From: a virus
Virus record (IMG/VR): IMGVR_UViG_3300025282_000046
Coordinates: 1-52,044 of that record
DNA: 52,044 nt
Reading direction: 5' to 3' (one strand)
The translations under genes and the position numbers were made by a program. A model generated the notes under the pieces. The model searched no databases. It was given only the letters and a program-made list of their open reading frames with translations, and was not told the origin of the DNA. Below, piece after piece: positions 27,442 through 37,929 of this stretch; the stretch's first letter is position 1; every line of letters starts with the position of its first letter.

Positions 27442-30064
27442 AGAGACCACCGTAACGGTTTCTATTGTCTACAGTATCGCGTTCGTATTTCTTAGGTGAA
27501 CGATTTTGCATAAAGGTAAAGTGATCCATCGCAGTCTTCATTGCAGACTTGAAGTTGATCATTAACATGGCATGTTGTGCCTTAGTAACACGACGGGCAC
27601 CTACAAGAAGATTCATTGATGCACCTTGAGCAACCGCTTCAGATACCGCATTAAAATGAGCAGGTACAATCTCATAGGTAACAGCAGTAGCTGTGTCAAC
27701 CGATTCATCATCATTAAATTGTAAACCCATCGTTACAGTTCCGTCTTCTGCATTATGCGCGGAAATAACTCGTTCTTCTATAATGCCCGTAGTTTCTAAA
27801 ATCCTAAAGGTAGAACCTATATAGATTTGATCTCTTCTATCTATGTCCCCTAAAATTTGTGAAGCCCAACCCTCAGCAGACAGCGTAAATGTTTTACCAG
27901 TTCCATCTGAGACACCGTCTTCTGCGTAGTGAGGTTTTGCGTCATTAGTAGGGATGAACCATACCTCTACATCTTCTGCTATTTGAGGGTAGGGTCTAAT
28001 AGAAAGCATATTACCCTCAAGTGCCCAGTTGGGACCCCTTGTACTATATTGATTTCTAGGAATTATTTCGGTTCTAATCCTACCATCATCGTACATAGTT
28101 ACGATTCTCATAACCTCCCCAATGCATGCAGGAAGAGTGTAGTATTGTTGGTCTACAACTAAAGAAATTGTTGTCTTTTCTATTACATAATCAGATGAGG
28201 AGTTTTGAATCCGAGACATGACCCTGCTATACTCAGGTACGATACCGTGTCTAAAGATATAGTCGTCAGAGTAATCAAGTTCCTTCGCAATCTCACCGAT
28301 GATGTTTTTAGTTTTCTCAAGAATCATGTGCAAACAAGAATCCTTATTAGGAACAATTTCCTGAGCGTTCTTTTCTCTAACCGTTATCATCGCAGAAGTA
28401 ATCGCAGACTTCGCAGACTCCGAAAGTATCGCCATATCTGTTTCGGGCAGTTGTCCCTTGAGTGTCATCAATTCCAATATAGATCTCGAAACAACTGCAG
28501 ATATTACAGTGTTCATCCAAGGGGTCACAATCTCATACGCAACCGTTCCTGTTGCCGTAGTAAATGCTTCAGTAACAGTTACCGTTCCTGATGCAGCACT
28601 ATGAGCAGTTATAGTTCTTTCAGATATCGAACCATCAGCTTCAAAAACTCTAAGTGTTGCTCCCACGTAAGCATTGTCTCTTTTGTCTACCACACCTAAT
28701 TGTCTAGAGAACAACCCCCCACTCGTTAGGGTTAATACTGTTCCTGATGTAGCAAGTGAACCGTCCTTAGCATAGTGAGGCATAAAGTCACCACTGGGAA
28801 CATACCACAGTGAATAACCTGTAAGTTTTTCTGCTATGGGATTAGGACGAATAGAAATTCTTGTGCCTTCTATAGCCCAACCATTTCCTTTAGGATCGTT
28901 ATCATCCCTCTGCCTTACTTCTTTCTCTATAGTTCCACCCGCAGCAAGTTGTGTTAACCTTAGAGCTTTATAGATACAAGAAGGGACAGCATAATACTCC
29001 TGATTATTAACAAAAGTCATGCTGAGTCTTGAGACTATTTGAGAATCACTTCGAGCGTTCATCATCATCATTACTTCTGCGAGTTTGGGTTGAATCACCG
29101 CTCGCATAATGTAATCGTTAGACATCTCTTTCTCTACTTGTTCAGGAAGTCCCCATCGAACTCTCTGCAACATTGTGTAAAGTACTGAATTTTCAGGGGC
29201 AACACTTTTACCACTTATCTTATTAGAAGTAAGAGATATTGCAGTTTGTAGTGCTAACCCAAACTGCTCCTTAAGGTAAGCCATATGTTTTTCATTGATG
29301 TTCCTAGCAACCCCCAAATTCATAGAAGATGCTAAGGCAACCGCTTGCCAAATATGTCCCATAAACTCGGGGACAACTTCATATCTAACTGCACCGTTAG
29401 TTAGATCAGCAGAGAAATCTGTTCTAACCCCCACTGTTCCAGCACTAACATCGTAAGAAGTTATTACTCTTTCTTCCACAATAGAGTTGTCGGAACTCCA
29501 TACCCTAAGCACACCACCAATATAAGAACTCTGTCTTTTATCTATACCCCCAACATCGGGTGTGGTGTCAACCGTTACAGTGTTAAGTGTCCCTAGTGTT
29601 CCACCTGCTGCAGAGTAGTGGGGGTTGAAATCTCCAGAGGGTGTATACCAAACTTCGTATCCCGCAGTATCGGGAGTCCAATCAGGACGGAAATATAAAT
29701 CTCTACCGTCAAAACTCCAACCGGGTCCACGAGGATCCGTTTCATCTCTCTTTGCTATATCATCCAATACATCCCCCGCAGCATTTAACGAGGTAATCCT
29801 ATGAATGATTCCTACATTTGGAGGAAGTTCTATATGAGTATCGGTGATAGTCTCTGTGCCTGTAGTTAAAGCATCTAATGAAAATTTACAGAGGATAGGC
29901 TCATCTCTCTGTTGATTGATAGCAGTTATTACATTAACCATCTCTGGCTCAATAACTTGCCTTACTAGAAAATCATTATCATATTTAGCGTCAAGAGAGG
30001 GGTCGTCCAAATAGGTACGAATCCTCTCGATAGTCGTCATTAATATAGAACCACTACTATGCAT
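27428..30064 (-). CDS. Triplicated adaptor-like (head-tail connector) protein
   Basis: The protein has 878 residues, with a TAATG overlap with the upstream gene. Three consecutive units of about 285 residues (about 10-285, 293-565, 575-855) repeat the same landmarks: N-terminal helix; [11 protein letters not shown] (106), [11 protein letters not shown] (386), [11 protein letters not shown] (670); [11 protein letters not shown] (140), [11 protein letters not shown] (421), [11 protein letters not shown] (703); [14 protein letters not shown] (176), [14 protein letters not shown] (461), [14 protein letters not shown] (743); C-terminal helix. Each unit has the layout of podoviral adaptor proteins (DUF6682 / gp11-type), which usually form a 12-mer of single-unit chains. 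Position after portal and capsid fits. Confidence 0.65.
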   Translation of the reverse strand: MHSSGSILMTTIERIRTYLDDPSLDAKYDNDFLVRQVIEPEMVNVITAINQQRDEPILCKFSLDALTTGTETITDTHIELPPNVGIIHRITSLNAAGDVLDDIAKRDETDPRGPGWSFDGRDLYFRPDWTPDTAGYEVWYTPSGDFNPHYSAAGGTLGTLNTVTVDTTPDVGGIDKRQSSYIGGVLRVWSSDNSIVEERVITSYDVSAGTVGVRTDFSADLTNGAVRYEVVPEFMGHIWQAVALASSMNLGVARNINEKHMAYLKEQFGLALQTAISLTSNKISGKSVAPENSVLYTMLQRVRWGLPEQVEKEMSNDYIMRAVIQPKLAEVMMMMNARSDSQIVSRLSMTFVNNQEYYAVPSCIYKALRLTQLAAGGTIEKEVRQRDDNDPKGNGWAIEGTRISIRPNPIAEKLTGYSLWYVPSGDFMPHYAKDGSLATSGTVLTLTSGGLFSRQLGVVDKRDNAYVGATLRVFEADGSISERTITAHSAASGTVTVTEAFTTATGTVAYEIVTPWMNTVISAVVSRSILELMTLKGQLPETDMAILSESAKSAITSAMITVREKNAQEIVPNKDSCLHMILEKTKNIIGEIAKELDYSDDYIFRHGIVPEYSRVMSRIQNSSSDYVIEKTTISLVVDQQYYTLPACIGEVMRIVTMYDDGRIRTEIIPRNQYSTRGPNWALEGNMLSIRPYPQIAEDVEVWFIPTNDAKPHYAEDGVSDGTGKTFTLSAEGWASQILGDIDRRDQIYIGSTFRILETTGIIEERVISAHNAEDGTVTMGLQFNDDESVDTATAVTYEIVPAHFNAVSEAVAQGASMNLLVGARRVTKAQHAMLMINFKSAMKTAMDHFTFMQNRSPKKYERDTVDNRNRYGGLYGIR

Positions 30065-30567
30065 TACCCGAGCATCCCATCTAAATCTTCATTACCCGCC
30101 ATCCCCATACCACCCGCAAGCAAAGCAAGCAACAACAAAGGCAGTAACGCCTTCATCCCACCTTTAGGTATCTGAGGGAGTCTAATATTCCCACCACCCT
30201 TCAATAGTTTATTAGCCATTCGTCCTCTTGTTCCCTTTGTCGCTGCTGACAATCTTTGCTTCGGAGTAAAATCATCCCAAGGTGCATCGACTGGACCTCT
30301 GCGGTATCCTTGCATATACTTATCTGGAAATTTCCTCTCAACAGTATCTCTTACCCAAGGCTCTAACGTTCCTGCTGATGCTTTGTCTAATTGAGCAAGG
30401 GACATACCACGACCACCCGATTTTCGAGCGGCGGCTCGTCTTTTAGATTTACGATTACCCTGCCAGCCCGAACCGTAATTTAGCTCCGATTGGGTAAGAC
30501 CACCAGAAAGACTAGCCCTTGCTTTTTTTCTTTCTAGAGCCCAATTAAATGATGGATCTTTAGCCAT
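30064..30567 (-). CDS. Virion-module protein with hydrophobic C-tail
   Basis: The protein has 167 residues and is highly basic for 130 residues (RKSKRRAAARKSGGRG, KGTRGRMANKLLKGGG), followed by the membrane-like tail MKALLPLLLLALLAGGMGMA and an acidic end. This basic body plus Leu/Gly tail matches the style of the 753- and 406-residue proteins. It overlaps the neighbouring genes by 1 and 8 bases. Possibly an injected or membrane-interacting virion component; inferred. Confidence 0.55.
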   Translation of the reverse strand: MAKDPSFNWALERKKARASLSGGLTQSELNYGSGWQGNRKSKRRAAARKSGGRGMSLAQLDKASAGTLEPWVRDTVERKFPDKYMQGYRRGPVDAPWDDFTPKQRLSAATKGTRGRMANKLLKGGGNIRLPQIPKGGMKALLPLLLLALLAGGMGMAGNEDLDGMLG

Positions 30568-31099
30568 GAGTAATTATCCTATTTTTAGAGAGGTTACGAA
30601 GGGTTTCTTTCATTTCAGAATCCTCATCGTTATAGTGTACATTGGCATGCTCCAGATTTCTAGCCTCCTCATATTTTCCTTTCCTTTTAAGAGAAGCCAC
30701 TGACTTTTCTCGCCTTCTTAGGTTCTCTTCTCGCTCTCTGCGTTTCTCGTCGTTACGCTCCCTCAGTTGCTTCTCAATCATTTTCTGCTCAGGGTCAATC
30801 GCTCTACATCGGAATTTTACTTCCATAGTAGGTATCCAACCACCACGGTCTGGAGCCTTATCCATCGTGTCTAATTCTAGACATATAGGTTTATCAACTT
30901 CCCAAGGAGGGTATATCCAATGAGCAAGAACAAACTTCTCCGTATATGCGTGACGATATACAAACAAGTCCTTCCTCCCCGTCTCTCTCTTAATGTGGGC
31001 TAACCACATACTTTCAGGGAGAACCTTGTGTTCCTCTCCTAGTTGAAGACCCGTATTTAGTGCTTCCTCGTAAGGACTGTAAATTACTTCTATATCCAT
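30560..31099 (-). CDS. Hypothetical charged protein
   Basis: The protein has 179 residues from the ATG at 31099; an upstream ATG at 31159 is excluded because it would lie across the capsid-gene terminator. The N-terminal half is mixed alpha/beta (IEVIYSPYEEALNTGLQLGE, FVLAHWIYPPWEVDKP) and resembles small phage proteins placed after the capsid gene. The C-terminal half is a long charged helix (REREENLRRREKSVASLKRK). Function unknown. Confidence 0.55.
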   Translation of the reverse strand: MDIEVIYSPYEEALNTGLQLGEEHKVLPESMWLAHIKRETGRKDLFVYRHAYTEKFVLAHWIYPPWEVDKPICLELDTMDKAPDRGGWIPTMEVKFRCRAIDPEQKMIEKQLRERNDEKRREREENLRRREKSVASLKRKGKYEEARNLEHANVHYNDEDSEMKETLRNLSKNRIITHG

Positions 31100-31113
31100 C
31101 CCACAAGTATACC

Positions 31114-31151
31114 AAAAGAAAGAGGGCCTACCATACTCGGCAGACCCTCTT
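31114..31151 (-). terminator. Intrinsic terminator after the capsid gene
   Basis: On the minus strand a 13-bp stem with two wobbles (31151-31139 with 31132-31120) and a 6-base loop is followed by TTTTCTTTT-type U-rich sequence (31119-31111). It lies just after the capsid stop, so capsid messages can be cut here and made in excess over the tail genes. Confidence 0.8.
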
Positions 31152-31178
31152 CCCAACACAGGAGGATATGTTTACGGA

Positions 31179-32777
31179 TTAATTAGCACTATAGATCTTG
31201 TCATAACTGACACCTGTTAGCTTCATGCCAGCAGGTTGATCTGGAACTAATTGCATGCGCATTTGACCGGGCATTTGAACGCCTTCTGTAACTCGCGTGA
31301 TACCGCCATCGCTGCCATCTGTATTATAGATAGGCAATTTGTTAGTACCAGTACCGGTGAGAGCACCAGCAATGAATTCAAAAGGAGCACCATCTGCTTT
31401 TGCAAATTTGCTTGTTCCGGCTACGGCTGGAGGAATATACTTCTTCCAGTTATTTCCACCTTTTCGGATTCCATATACTGAACCATCTTCAACATAAGTT
31501 GAAGTGTAGCCCGTATAGGAGCGACCATCAAAGGTGAATTTGAAGCCTTCACTTGAACCTTCGCTAGTCACGCTTGAAAGGCGACCAGTTCGATCCAAGA
31601 TTTCACGACCAATTTTCGTTGATTCGTAGTTCAACCAAACACCATCACTGGCAATCAAGCAGTCAATATATTGACCGTACTTGTTTTTGGCTGCGTGGAA
31701 TCGACGCAAGTATTGACGAAGTTTGTGTTCAGTAAGAGTACCGACACTACCTTTCGTGAATGATTTAAACTCTGGGTGTGCCGTAACATCGATTTGGTTA
31801 TTAGCCGAACCGTCTTTATCAGCACCTAGTAGGAAGTTATTATCACCACCCGAACCAGATTTTAACCAACTGTTAACACCAGCAAAACCACTAGAAGTAT
31901 TTGCAGTTTCATCAACTGAACCCGCATAGAGAATCCAATCATCATTTGCTGTTGCTACTGGGGCTGAACCCGCTGCTGTAAATGCATCAACTGCTGAAAC
32001 AAGACGTACTTCGCCTTTAAGTTCATCAACATAGTCAACGAATACTTTCAAGCGACCCGTAGTTGCACCATCAGTTGAGTTTTTCAACCCGTCAGCGGTG
32101 TCATCAATGTCGGGAGCACTAGTATCATCATCCCAAATATCGACTCGTTGACCAACATAGAATCGATCAACTGCACCGTTACTTGGAGTGAATGTCAAAT
32201 AGTAAGGAGCCGCACCGCCAGTATCTGAAGCGGTTAGGCTGTTAATTTGACAAATTGCGTAATCTTCGTTTTGGTTTAAGTACCAATAATTACAAAGAGT
32301 GTGAGCTATATTACGACCAAAACCTTCTAGTTTAGGAGCAATGATTTCACCAATAAAGGCGGAAGTTGCTTCTGCTTGCATTTCACCAAGCGTAAACATG
32401 ATGTTGGACATCATTGAACGCATACCAATACCTAAACGGTATGGTGCGGCGTTTGGACCTTCGGTAGGATCAGGCCAAACTTGTTTGAGATTTTGAGTAT
32501 ATAGACGACTACCGTGTGTATCTGTATCGTCACCATAAAGAGTGAGATCTCCCCTCGGAGCACCTTGCTCGAGTACACCAGCCATTGAACCCATAAACAC
32601 TTTAAGTATTTTTAGGTCACGACCGAGTGCATCGGCAGGACCTACACCCTGACTTGTAGAGATAAGATCTCTCCAAATCGGATCTAGTCCGGGAAGGAAA
32701 ATTTCAACGTTCTTATTGATGACTTCTTCGATACGGTCTTCATGTAGGTTGAAGAGCGAACCTGCTACTGCTGCCAT
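31179..32777 (-). CDS. Major capsid protein candidate
   Basis: The protein has 532 residues, with AAGGAATAATAAG before the ATG. It directly follows the scaffold candidate and is followed by its own terminator, as expected for a highly expressed capsid gene. It has an N-terminal helix with acidic residues (LHEDRIEEVINKNVEIFLPG), a long beta-rich body with T/A/S/G-rich loops, and the sequence KYGQYIDCLIASDGVWLNYE near residue 365. Codon use and composition look optimised compared with neighbours. There are no CCCCCACT motifs inside it, unlike most large genes here. The HK97 fold is assumed from context. Confidence 0.75.
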   Translation of the reverse strand: MAAVAGSLFNLHEDRIEEVINKNVEIFLPGLDPIWRDLISTSQGVGPADALGRDLKILKVFMGSMAGVLEQGAPRGDLTLYGDDTDTHGSRLYTQNLKQVWPDPTEGPNAAPYRLGIGMRSMMSNIMFTLGEMQAEATSAFIGEIIAPKLEGFGRNIAHTLCNYWYLNQNEDYAICQINSLTASDTGGAAPYYLTFTPSNGAVDRFYVGQRVDIWDDDTSAPDIDDTADGLKNSTDGATTGRLKVFVDYVDELKGEVRLVSAVDAFTAAGSAPVATANDDWILYAGSVDETANTSSGFAGVNSWLKSGSGGDNNFLLGADKDGSANNQIDVTAHPEFKSFTKGSVGTLTEHKLRQYLRRFHAAKNKYGQYIDCLIASDGVWLNYESTKIGREILDRTGRLSSVTSEGSSEGFKFTFDGRSYTGYTSTYVEDGSVYGIRKGGNNWKKYIPPAVAGTSKFAKADGAPFEFIAGALTGTGTNKLPIYNTDGSDGGITRVTEGVQMPGQMRMQLVPDQPAGMKLTGVSYDKIYSAN

Positions 32778-32797
32778 CTTATTATTCCTTAATTAAA

Positions 32798-33757
32798 TTA
32801 AGCTTTCGATTCTCCCCCAGCCGCGCCATCTCTGGCACCCCTTAATAATGTATCGAGTGTCCACTCACGGGTTTTGACATTAATGTCACCCATGCTGTCA
32901 CCCTTCTCATATTTAGGAGGATCAACTGGAGGTTTATTAAACAAACTATCACTGTCTGTTGCTGTTTCCGGTGACCTCTGAATCTTATCAGGATCTCCGA
33001 TTACCGAACGAAATTTATCATACACTGTTTTGGCTGCTTTACCAGCCTCTTCAGTAAACCAATTAGGATTAAAATTTTCACCTGCTGCACGACGATTTCT
33101 AAGACTATCTAACATAGCAGCCTCTACCTCATGCCTCAACACATCTTGTCGATTTTCACCCCCACTCTCCATAGCCATAAGTTTCTTGATTTCCTCGCTA
33201 TTACTCATGGCACCGTTGAGGGCGTTATTGAGTTCTTTCTTCATCATTTCGGCACCAAGGCGTTGTTGACGATCCTCAATTTGATTCATTCTTTGTTGGT
33301 CTTGTTCGTGCATTAATTGCTCCTGTTGCAGTCTATACTGCTCTTCTTGTTGCTGTTGCTGTAAAAGTTCTTCGGGATCGTAAATTTCAGGGTCATAATT
33401 TTCACCTTCGAGTTCTTGGTGTTCTGGGGTTGCTGCAACTTCCGGTTGTTCTTGATTCGTCCATTGAATATATTCTTCAATATCTTGAGGGGTATACCCT
33501 TCCTTACTCATAAGGAAACGAACTGCACCCTCTCTACTAGCATCATCGCTTCCTGTAGGAGAGATAAGAACTTTAGCGTGATCATTATACTCTTTAAGTT
33601 GTGAGATTTCATCTCTAGCAGAAATTAAATCCCTAACGGAAATTTCTTCACCGTCTACCTTAACCGTAGAATCTAAATCTATAGAGGGAGAAGTAGTTTC
33701 AACTGCCTCGTTTGTTTCGGTTGTTTCAGTTGTTTCATTTACTTGTTCTTCAGACAT
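32798..33757 (-). CDS. Scaffolding protein candidate
   Basis: The protein has 319 residues, with AGGAGCC before the ATG that follows the portal stop directly. It is very acidic and Glu/Gln/Thr-rich at the start (NETTETTETNEAVETT), with a Gln-rich coiled coil in the middle (QQQQQEEQYRLQQEQLMHEQ) and a basic C-terminus. Position between portal and capsid and this composition are classic for phage scaffolds. Confidence 0.75.
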   Translation of the reverse strand: MSEEQVNETTETTETNEAVETTSPSIDLDSTVKVDGEEISVRDLISARDEISQLKEYNDHAKVLISPTGSDDASREGAVRFLMSKEGYTPQDIEEYIQWTNQEQPEVAATPEHQELEGENYDPEIYDPEELLQQQQQEEQYRLQQEQLMHEQDQQRMNQIEDRQQRLGAEMMKKELNNALNGAMSNSEEIKKLMAMESGGENRQDVLRHEVEAAMLDSLRNRRAAGENFNPNWFTEEAGKAAKTVYDKFRSVIGDPDKIQRSPETATDSDSLFNKPPVDPPKYEKGDSMGDINVKTREWTLDTLLRGARDGAAGGESKA

Positions 33758-35761
33758 TTACATGGCTCCTTGTTGTGGGAACGGCATCGGGCCACCTTGA
33801 CCCATATCCATTCCCTCTTGTGGTTGTTGCATCATTGCTGCCTCCATTGGTGACGGAACACCTTCTGGCATCATAGCACCTGTAGATTCTAACAGAAATT
33901 GTTTGAAGTCGATGAATTCATTCTGAACTTCTGTAGAAGCAATACTCATAATAGGTCCACTCATAAACGCTACAAGAACTCTAAGTTGAAATTCTGGTCT
34001 AGCATTATGAGGTGTTAATATAATTTGTCCCGGATCTTGACCATCACCATAAAGAACCAAACAGTTCCTTACAATCATATCGTATGCTGCTTTTTCTTCG
34101 TCCAACCAAACAGCAAAGTCTAATCCTTCCTTAAGTGCTAACATCTTAAAGGAGTCAGGATCAGCAATACCCGCATTGAGCATCTCAAGTGCTTCTTGCT
34201 TACGAGCCACCATTGAACGGGGGCTCACCTCTTTAATGGAGATAGATATATTCTTAAGTGAGGGTAATGGGTTTTGTCCTTGGAATTGGATTTCACTTTT
34301 CTCTGGGTCAATAATGGCCCCCGCCATTTCAAGATTCAAATCAGATACGGGAATACCTACTGGATTATCCATAAGTACTCTAACCGCAGAAGCCAATACA
34401 GATTTATAACAACCAGAGAATGCTTGTTCAATACCTCTACTTGGGTTAGTCATTGCCTTGTTAATCTGTTCATCAAGGAACGAAAGCCCAACCGCAGAAT
34501 CCACACGACCCTTCTCACGAATAAGGTCTTGTACAGGATTCATCTTATCAATAAGGTCTTTAGCGAACGCTGCTGTCTTACCGGGAATATCCCCCGCGTT
34601 GTGGGGCGTAATATTGAAAGGTCGAAATGTTTCTACTACGGGATCGGGTTCAAATGGAAGAACCCTCAATCCCGAACCCACATCCCGTAGCATTGCTCTA
34701 TCATTAAACTGACCTTGGGGCATAACAAGTACCCCATACCTATCGGTGTCTCTAACATTATTAAAGAGCGACTTAAGTAACCGTTCCATCTCTCTACTTA
34801 AAGAAAAGAGAAGATCAAAAAGCCCTGCACCATGGAATGTTCCGTTCTCGATAAACCTCGCAAAACCAATTGGGCAATAGACTTCTTGATCTTCAAAAGA
34901 CTCGTCGTGTAATACGTGTTCACCACTTGTAACCACATATCTGTTTACTGTTTCCCCCACTCCAAACGTCCATAGTTCTCTAATCTTTACAATTGCTGCT
35001 TGGTCTTTATGAGGACTAACACTGGACTGACTCGTATCGCTATGGTATTTAACGTCCTTACCCTGTTGACCCCCACTCCCTTCAGAATCCTCCTCGACCT
35101 CTCCGATGTTGGATTCCCACCACTCCATCTTTTTGAGGTTTCTACCTAACTTTTTACTAAACATTTCTTCTAGGAAAGTTAGAGGGACAGTTCGTTGTCT
35201 CATCATCCCACGAGTTTTGGTGTAGTCTGCCCCTAATGACGGGAATGGGAAGAGTTCTCTAGGATGTATAACCTCAAGATCTGCAACTAGACCAATAGTT
35301 TTACCGTTGGTCATGTGACCCGCTATACCACAAGAACCCAAAGATGTGAAGATGTGGGCAAATTGAGTTTTAATTTTATCTAGTTGGTCGTTAGAAACAA
35401 CATGATCCATTAGGATCTGACTTAAAGCTCTTTCTCTAATACTATTAAGAGAGATACCTTTACGCACAACTTTAGGTCTAAGGTCTAATGAAGCCAACCT
35501 ACCCGAAACCTTGTCGATAGCCGACAACATTTCTTGAGACTGAAACTCCATGTTCCCTTCCTCATCTAAGTAGTGGGGGGATAATGCTCCTGTTGAAGGG
35601 TCAAACACATCAAATCTACGGGCCCCCGCAAGATAATGCCAAGCGAGAAGCCACATGATTTTCCTATACGAAAGACGAGCTTCTTCTCTATCAGCATGCT
35701 CATCTATTATTCTTGCTAGGTCAATCTTGTTTTTCGGTAGTTTTATGGTGTCTAGTGCCAT
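33758..35761 (-). CDS. Portal protein
   Basis: The protein has 667 residues. It lies between the large terminase and scaffold genes. Features typical of podoviral portals include an N-terminal helical part (DEHADREEARLSYRKIMWLL), a central LFSLSREMERLLKSLFNNVRDTD stem-like helix around 325-345, and a C-terminal Met/Gln/Pro-rich tail (MMQQPQEGMDMGQGGPMPFP). It forms the DNA gate at one vertex. Start overlaps the 98-residue gene. It holds three CCCCCACT motifs. Confidence 0.75.
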   Translation of the reverse strand: MALDTIKLPKNKIDLARIIDEHADREEARLSYRKIMWLLAWHYLAGARRFDVFDPSTGALSPHYLDEEGNMEFQSQEMLSAIDKVSGRLASLDLRPKVVRKGISLNSIRERALSQILMDHVVSNDQLDKIKTQFAHIFTSLGSCGIAGHMTNGKTIGLVADLEVIHPRELFPFPSLGADYTKTRGMMRQRTVPLTFLEEMFSKKLGRNLKKMEWWESNIGEVEEDSEGSGGQQGKDVKYHSDTSQSSVSPHKDQAAIVKIRELWTFGVGETVNRYVVTSGEHVLHDESFEDQEVYCPIGFARFIENGTFHGAGLFDLLFSLSREMERLLKSLFNNVRDTDRYGVLVMPQGQFNDRAMLRDVGSGLRVLPFEPDPVVETFRPFNITPHNAGDIPGKTAAFAKDLIDKMNPVQDLIREKGRVDSAVGLSFLDEQINKAMTNPSRGIEQAFSGCYKSVLASAVRVLMDNPVGIPVSDLNLEMAGAIIDPEKSEIQFQGQNPLPSLKNISISIKEVSPRSMVARKQEALEMLNAGIADPDSFKMLALKEGLDFAVWLDEEKAAYDMIVRNCLVLYGDGQDPGQIILTPHNARPEFQLRVLVAFMSGPIMSIASTEVQNEFIDFKQFLLESTGAMMPEGVPSPMEAAMMQQPQEGMDMGQGGPMPFPQQGAM

Positions 35762-36017
35762 CTTTTGCCTTTAGTTTTTCTGCTGCAATACCCCTAGGTT
35801 TATAACCACGAGGAGTTTCTGTTTCTATTGTAATATCTTTTAGTTTAGAAATCTCAGGTATAACCTCGGTAGTTCTATTTTCGGGTACAAGTTGATATTC
35901 TGGGTCCCCATCACGAGGCCCAGTACCGTAGTAGCATCTCATTAGTTTATCGAAAAATGCTAAGGGTACAACTACGCAGTTCTTTTGTTCATACTCTTGT
36001 GGTGTTGTCGGTATCAT
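35721..36017 (-). CDS. Small overlapping hypothetical protein in packaging region
   Basis: The protein has 98 residues, with 29 bases of overlap with the terminase end and 41 with the portal start. Charged, Pro- and Lys/Glu-rich (EISKLKDITIETETPRGYKP) with an early hydrophobic part (NCVVVPLAFFDKLMRCYYG). Position suggests a role in head assembly, but there is no family evidence. Confidence 0.5.
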   Translation of the reverse strand: MIPTTPQEYEQKNCVVVPLAFFDKLMRCYYGTGPRDGDPEYQLVPENRTTEVIPEISKLKDITIETETPRGYKPRGIAAEKLKAKDGTRHHKTTEKQD

Positions 36018-37929
36018 CCGTAATGTTCCTATCTAAAATATCTTGTATTTCACCAGCCCCCACTCTACTCCAATCGATGCCATGAGCAATGGGAGTACCC
36101 AAATCTTTATCTATAACTTCCCCGTCCCTGAGCCTTTCAAGTGCGTTTTTGTGCTCTAGTTGTAGTTTTCTTACCTGAGAAAGTCTACCCTTAATAACAA
36201 ATTGGCTCATGCATACACAATCCAACTCGTCATCGTGCTGTAATCCACCATCTTTAGCATCCGGATTGAACTGCTCTATCTGGTCTTTTAACCTTCTAGA
36301 GGGAGCATCTGATTTCCACAAAGGTAATTTTATCTTGTCAAATTCGAATCTAAGTGATAGAGATGCAATCTTAGTGGTCTTCTCTATCATGCCGGGGTTC
36401 AACTTCTTAACGGCTGGTAGGTGACTTACCCCCATCATCTCTTTAGCACGAGTCCTAACCAAAGAATCCAGTGTGTTGTAGATTCCTAATCCCTGCTTAA
36501 TCGCTTCCACATGTATAGTGGGGGTTCTCCAATGATCCCCCAACCTCATAACTTCTTTCAATAAGAGATCTTCTCGACATTGAGCACTCCACACATCCAA
36601 CACGAAGAGTTCATTTTCTGAGTTTATGCACATAACGCATGCAACTTTAAAGTCGGAGTCTGCGGTTGCTGTGAATGAAGTATCTACTGTTAAGAATAAA
36701 CGGTTCATCTTTAAGAAGTTACACATGGGCTTCTTAACTATTTCTTCACCGGAGTAATAACAAATTAAAGTGTTGCTTACGTAAGGGTCGATATCTAGAG
36801 CGGGATCTACTTGCTCGTACCACCAACCGTGACGTTCCTTAGTGAGGTGGGGGAAGTATGTACCTTCCCCCTCACCGGGTCTTGCCATATATTCAGCCAA
36901 GAAGTTGGGAGTACCGATGATCTCACGTATTTCTTCTAAGGAAACTCTGTCCTTAAGCCTAGGATCTTCTTCTTTAATCTTACGGGTGGATGGCCACATG
37001 TCGGGCCAACACGAAATAACGGTTCCGTCTTCTTCTTCGTATGCAGCTCTTACAATCATCCTCGACCAAAGATTGAATCGGGGGTCTGCCGCAATTTGTT
37101 CACCTGCTTTGTTCTGTTGGGTTTGAAGAGCATGCCAAGCATAGTGACGACGAGATACGAAAGTAGCCAACCAATCCACACCACAACCTGCACGCATAAC
37201 CATAGGTAGAACCACTTTGAAAAGAAGATCATCCATATACTGTCGGATGAGTGACATTGATGTCGATGCTTTTGGGTCATACTCTGGGTCATCCAATACG
37301 TAGCGTCTAGGTCGTCCACCACGTTGTCTTGATTCTGCGGAGATAGCCCTTAACCAAGAACCGTTTCTTAGTTGCATCATTTCTGTTCCAAAAGGTGCTT
37401 CACCTCTTTTAGGAACAAGACGATTATCCGGGAACTCCGGATTCCAATCATCATGCAATCGTTGGTTATGTTGGAACTGATCTTTAAGTGCTTGACCCGT
37501 ACCTCTTGCATTATCATTCGTAGATGTTGCATAAAGAATCGTATACATGGGACGAGTCAACATTCTTAATAAACAAGCCTTCCTTACAAGATAAGACTTA
37601 GCAGAACCTCGTGGTGCGATACAAATATTACGGGGTGAGGATGCCCACTGTTTTAAAATGTCATAATGGAAAGTAGGAGTCTCTAAAGGATCATCATCAT
37701 AGAAGAGAGGATTAAAATCTACAGTCTCGTCCGCATGAAGATAATAAAGATCGAAAAACCTTAGACTCGCAGCGAACGCCTCAGCTAACTGAGTGGGGGT
37801 TTTATCTTTTGCGGTCCACAAACGACAAGCGTTTACTCTGGCTTTACGTTGTCCTTCCGGAGATAGTTCCGGGTAATCAACGGGTAAGGGGTAAAAGGGG
37901 TTATCTGTTTGAGGCACCCACAACGTCAT
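35989..37929 (-). CDS. terL: Terminase large subunit
   Basis: The protein has 646 residues. The ATPase domain has Walker A APRGSAKS (105-112), an ATTS-type coupling loop YATSTND, and Walker B VLDDPE (211-216). The nuclease part is visible as FLTVDTSFTATADSD (about 425-440) with catalytic Asp, and a later DELDCV segment. It packages DNA into the head with a small subunit, cutting the concatemer. The ATG overlaps the upstream stop as TAATG. Confidence 0.9.
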   Translation of the reverse strand: MTLWVPQTDNPFYPLPVDYPELSPEGQRKARVNACRLWTAKDKTPTQLAEAFAASLRFFDLYYLHADETVDFNPLFYDDDPLETPTFHYDILKQWASSPRNICIAPRGSAKSYLVRKACLLRMLTRPMYTILYATSTNDNARGTGQALKDQFQHNQRLHDDWNPEFPDNRLVPKRGEAPFGTEMMQLRNGSWLRAISAESRQRGGRPRRYVLDDPEYDPKASTSMSLIRQYMDDLLFKVVLPMVMRAGCGVDWLATFVSRRHYAWHALQTQQNKAGEQIAADPRFNLWSRMIVRAAYEEEDGTVISCWPDMWPSTRKIKEEDPRLKDRVSLEEIREIIGTPNFLAEYMARPGEGEGTYFPHLTKERHGWWYEQVDPALDIDPYVSNTLICYYSGEEIVKKPMCNFLKMNRLFLTVDTSFTATADSDFKVACVMCINSENELFVLDVWSAQCREDLLLKEVMRLGDHWRTPTIHVEAIKQGLGIYNTLDSLVRTRAKEMMGVSHLPAVKKLNPGMIEKTTKIASLSLRFEFDKIKLPLWKSDAPSRRLKDQIEQFNPDAKDGGLQHDDELDCVCMSQFVIKGRLSQVRKLQLEHKNALERLRDGEVIDKDLGTPIAHGIDWSRVGAGEIQDILDRNITDDTDNTTRV

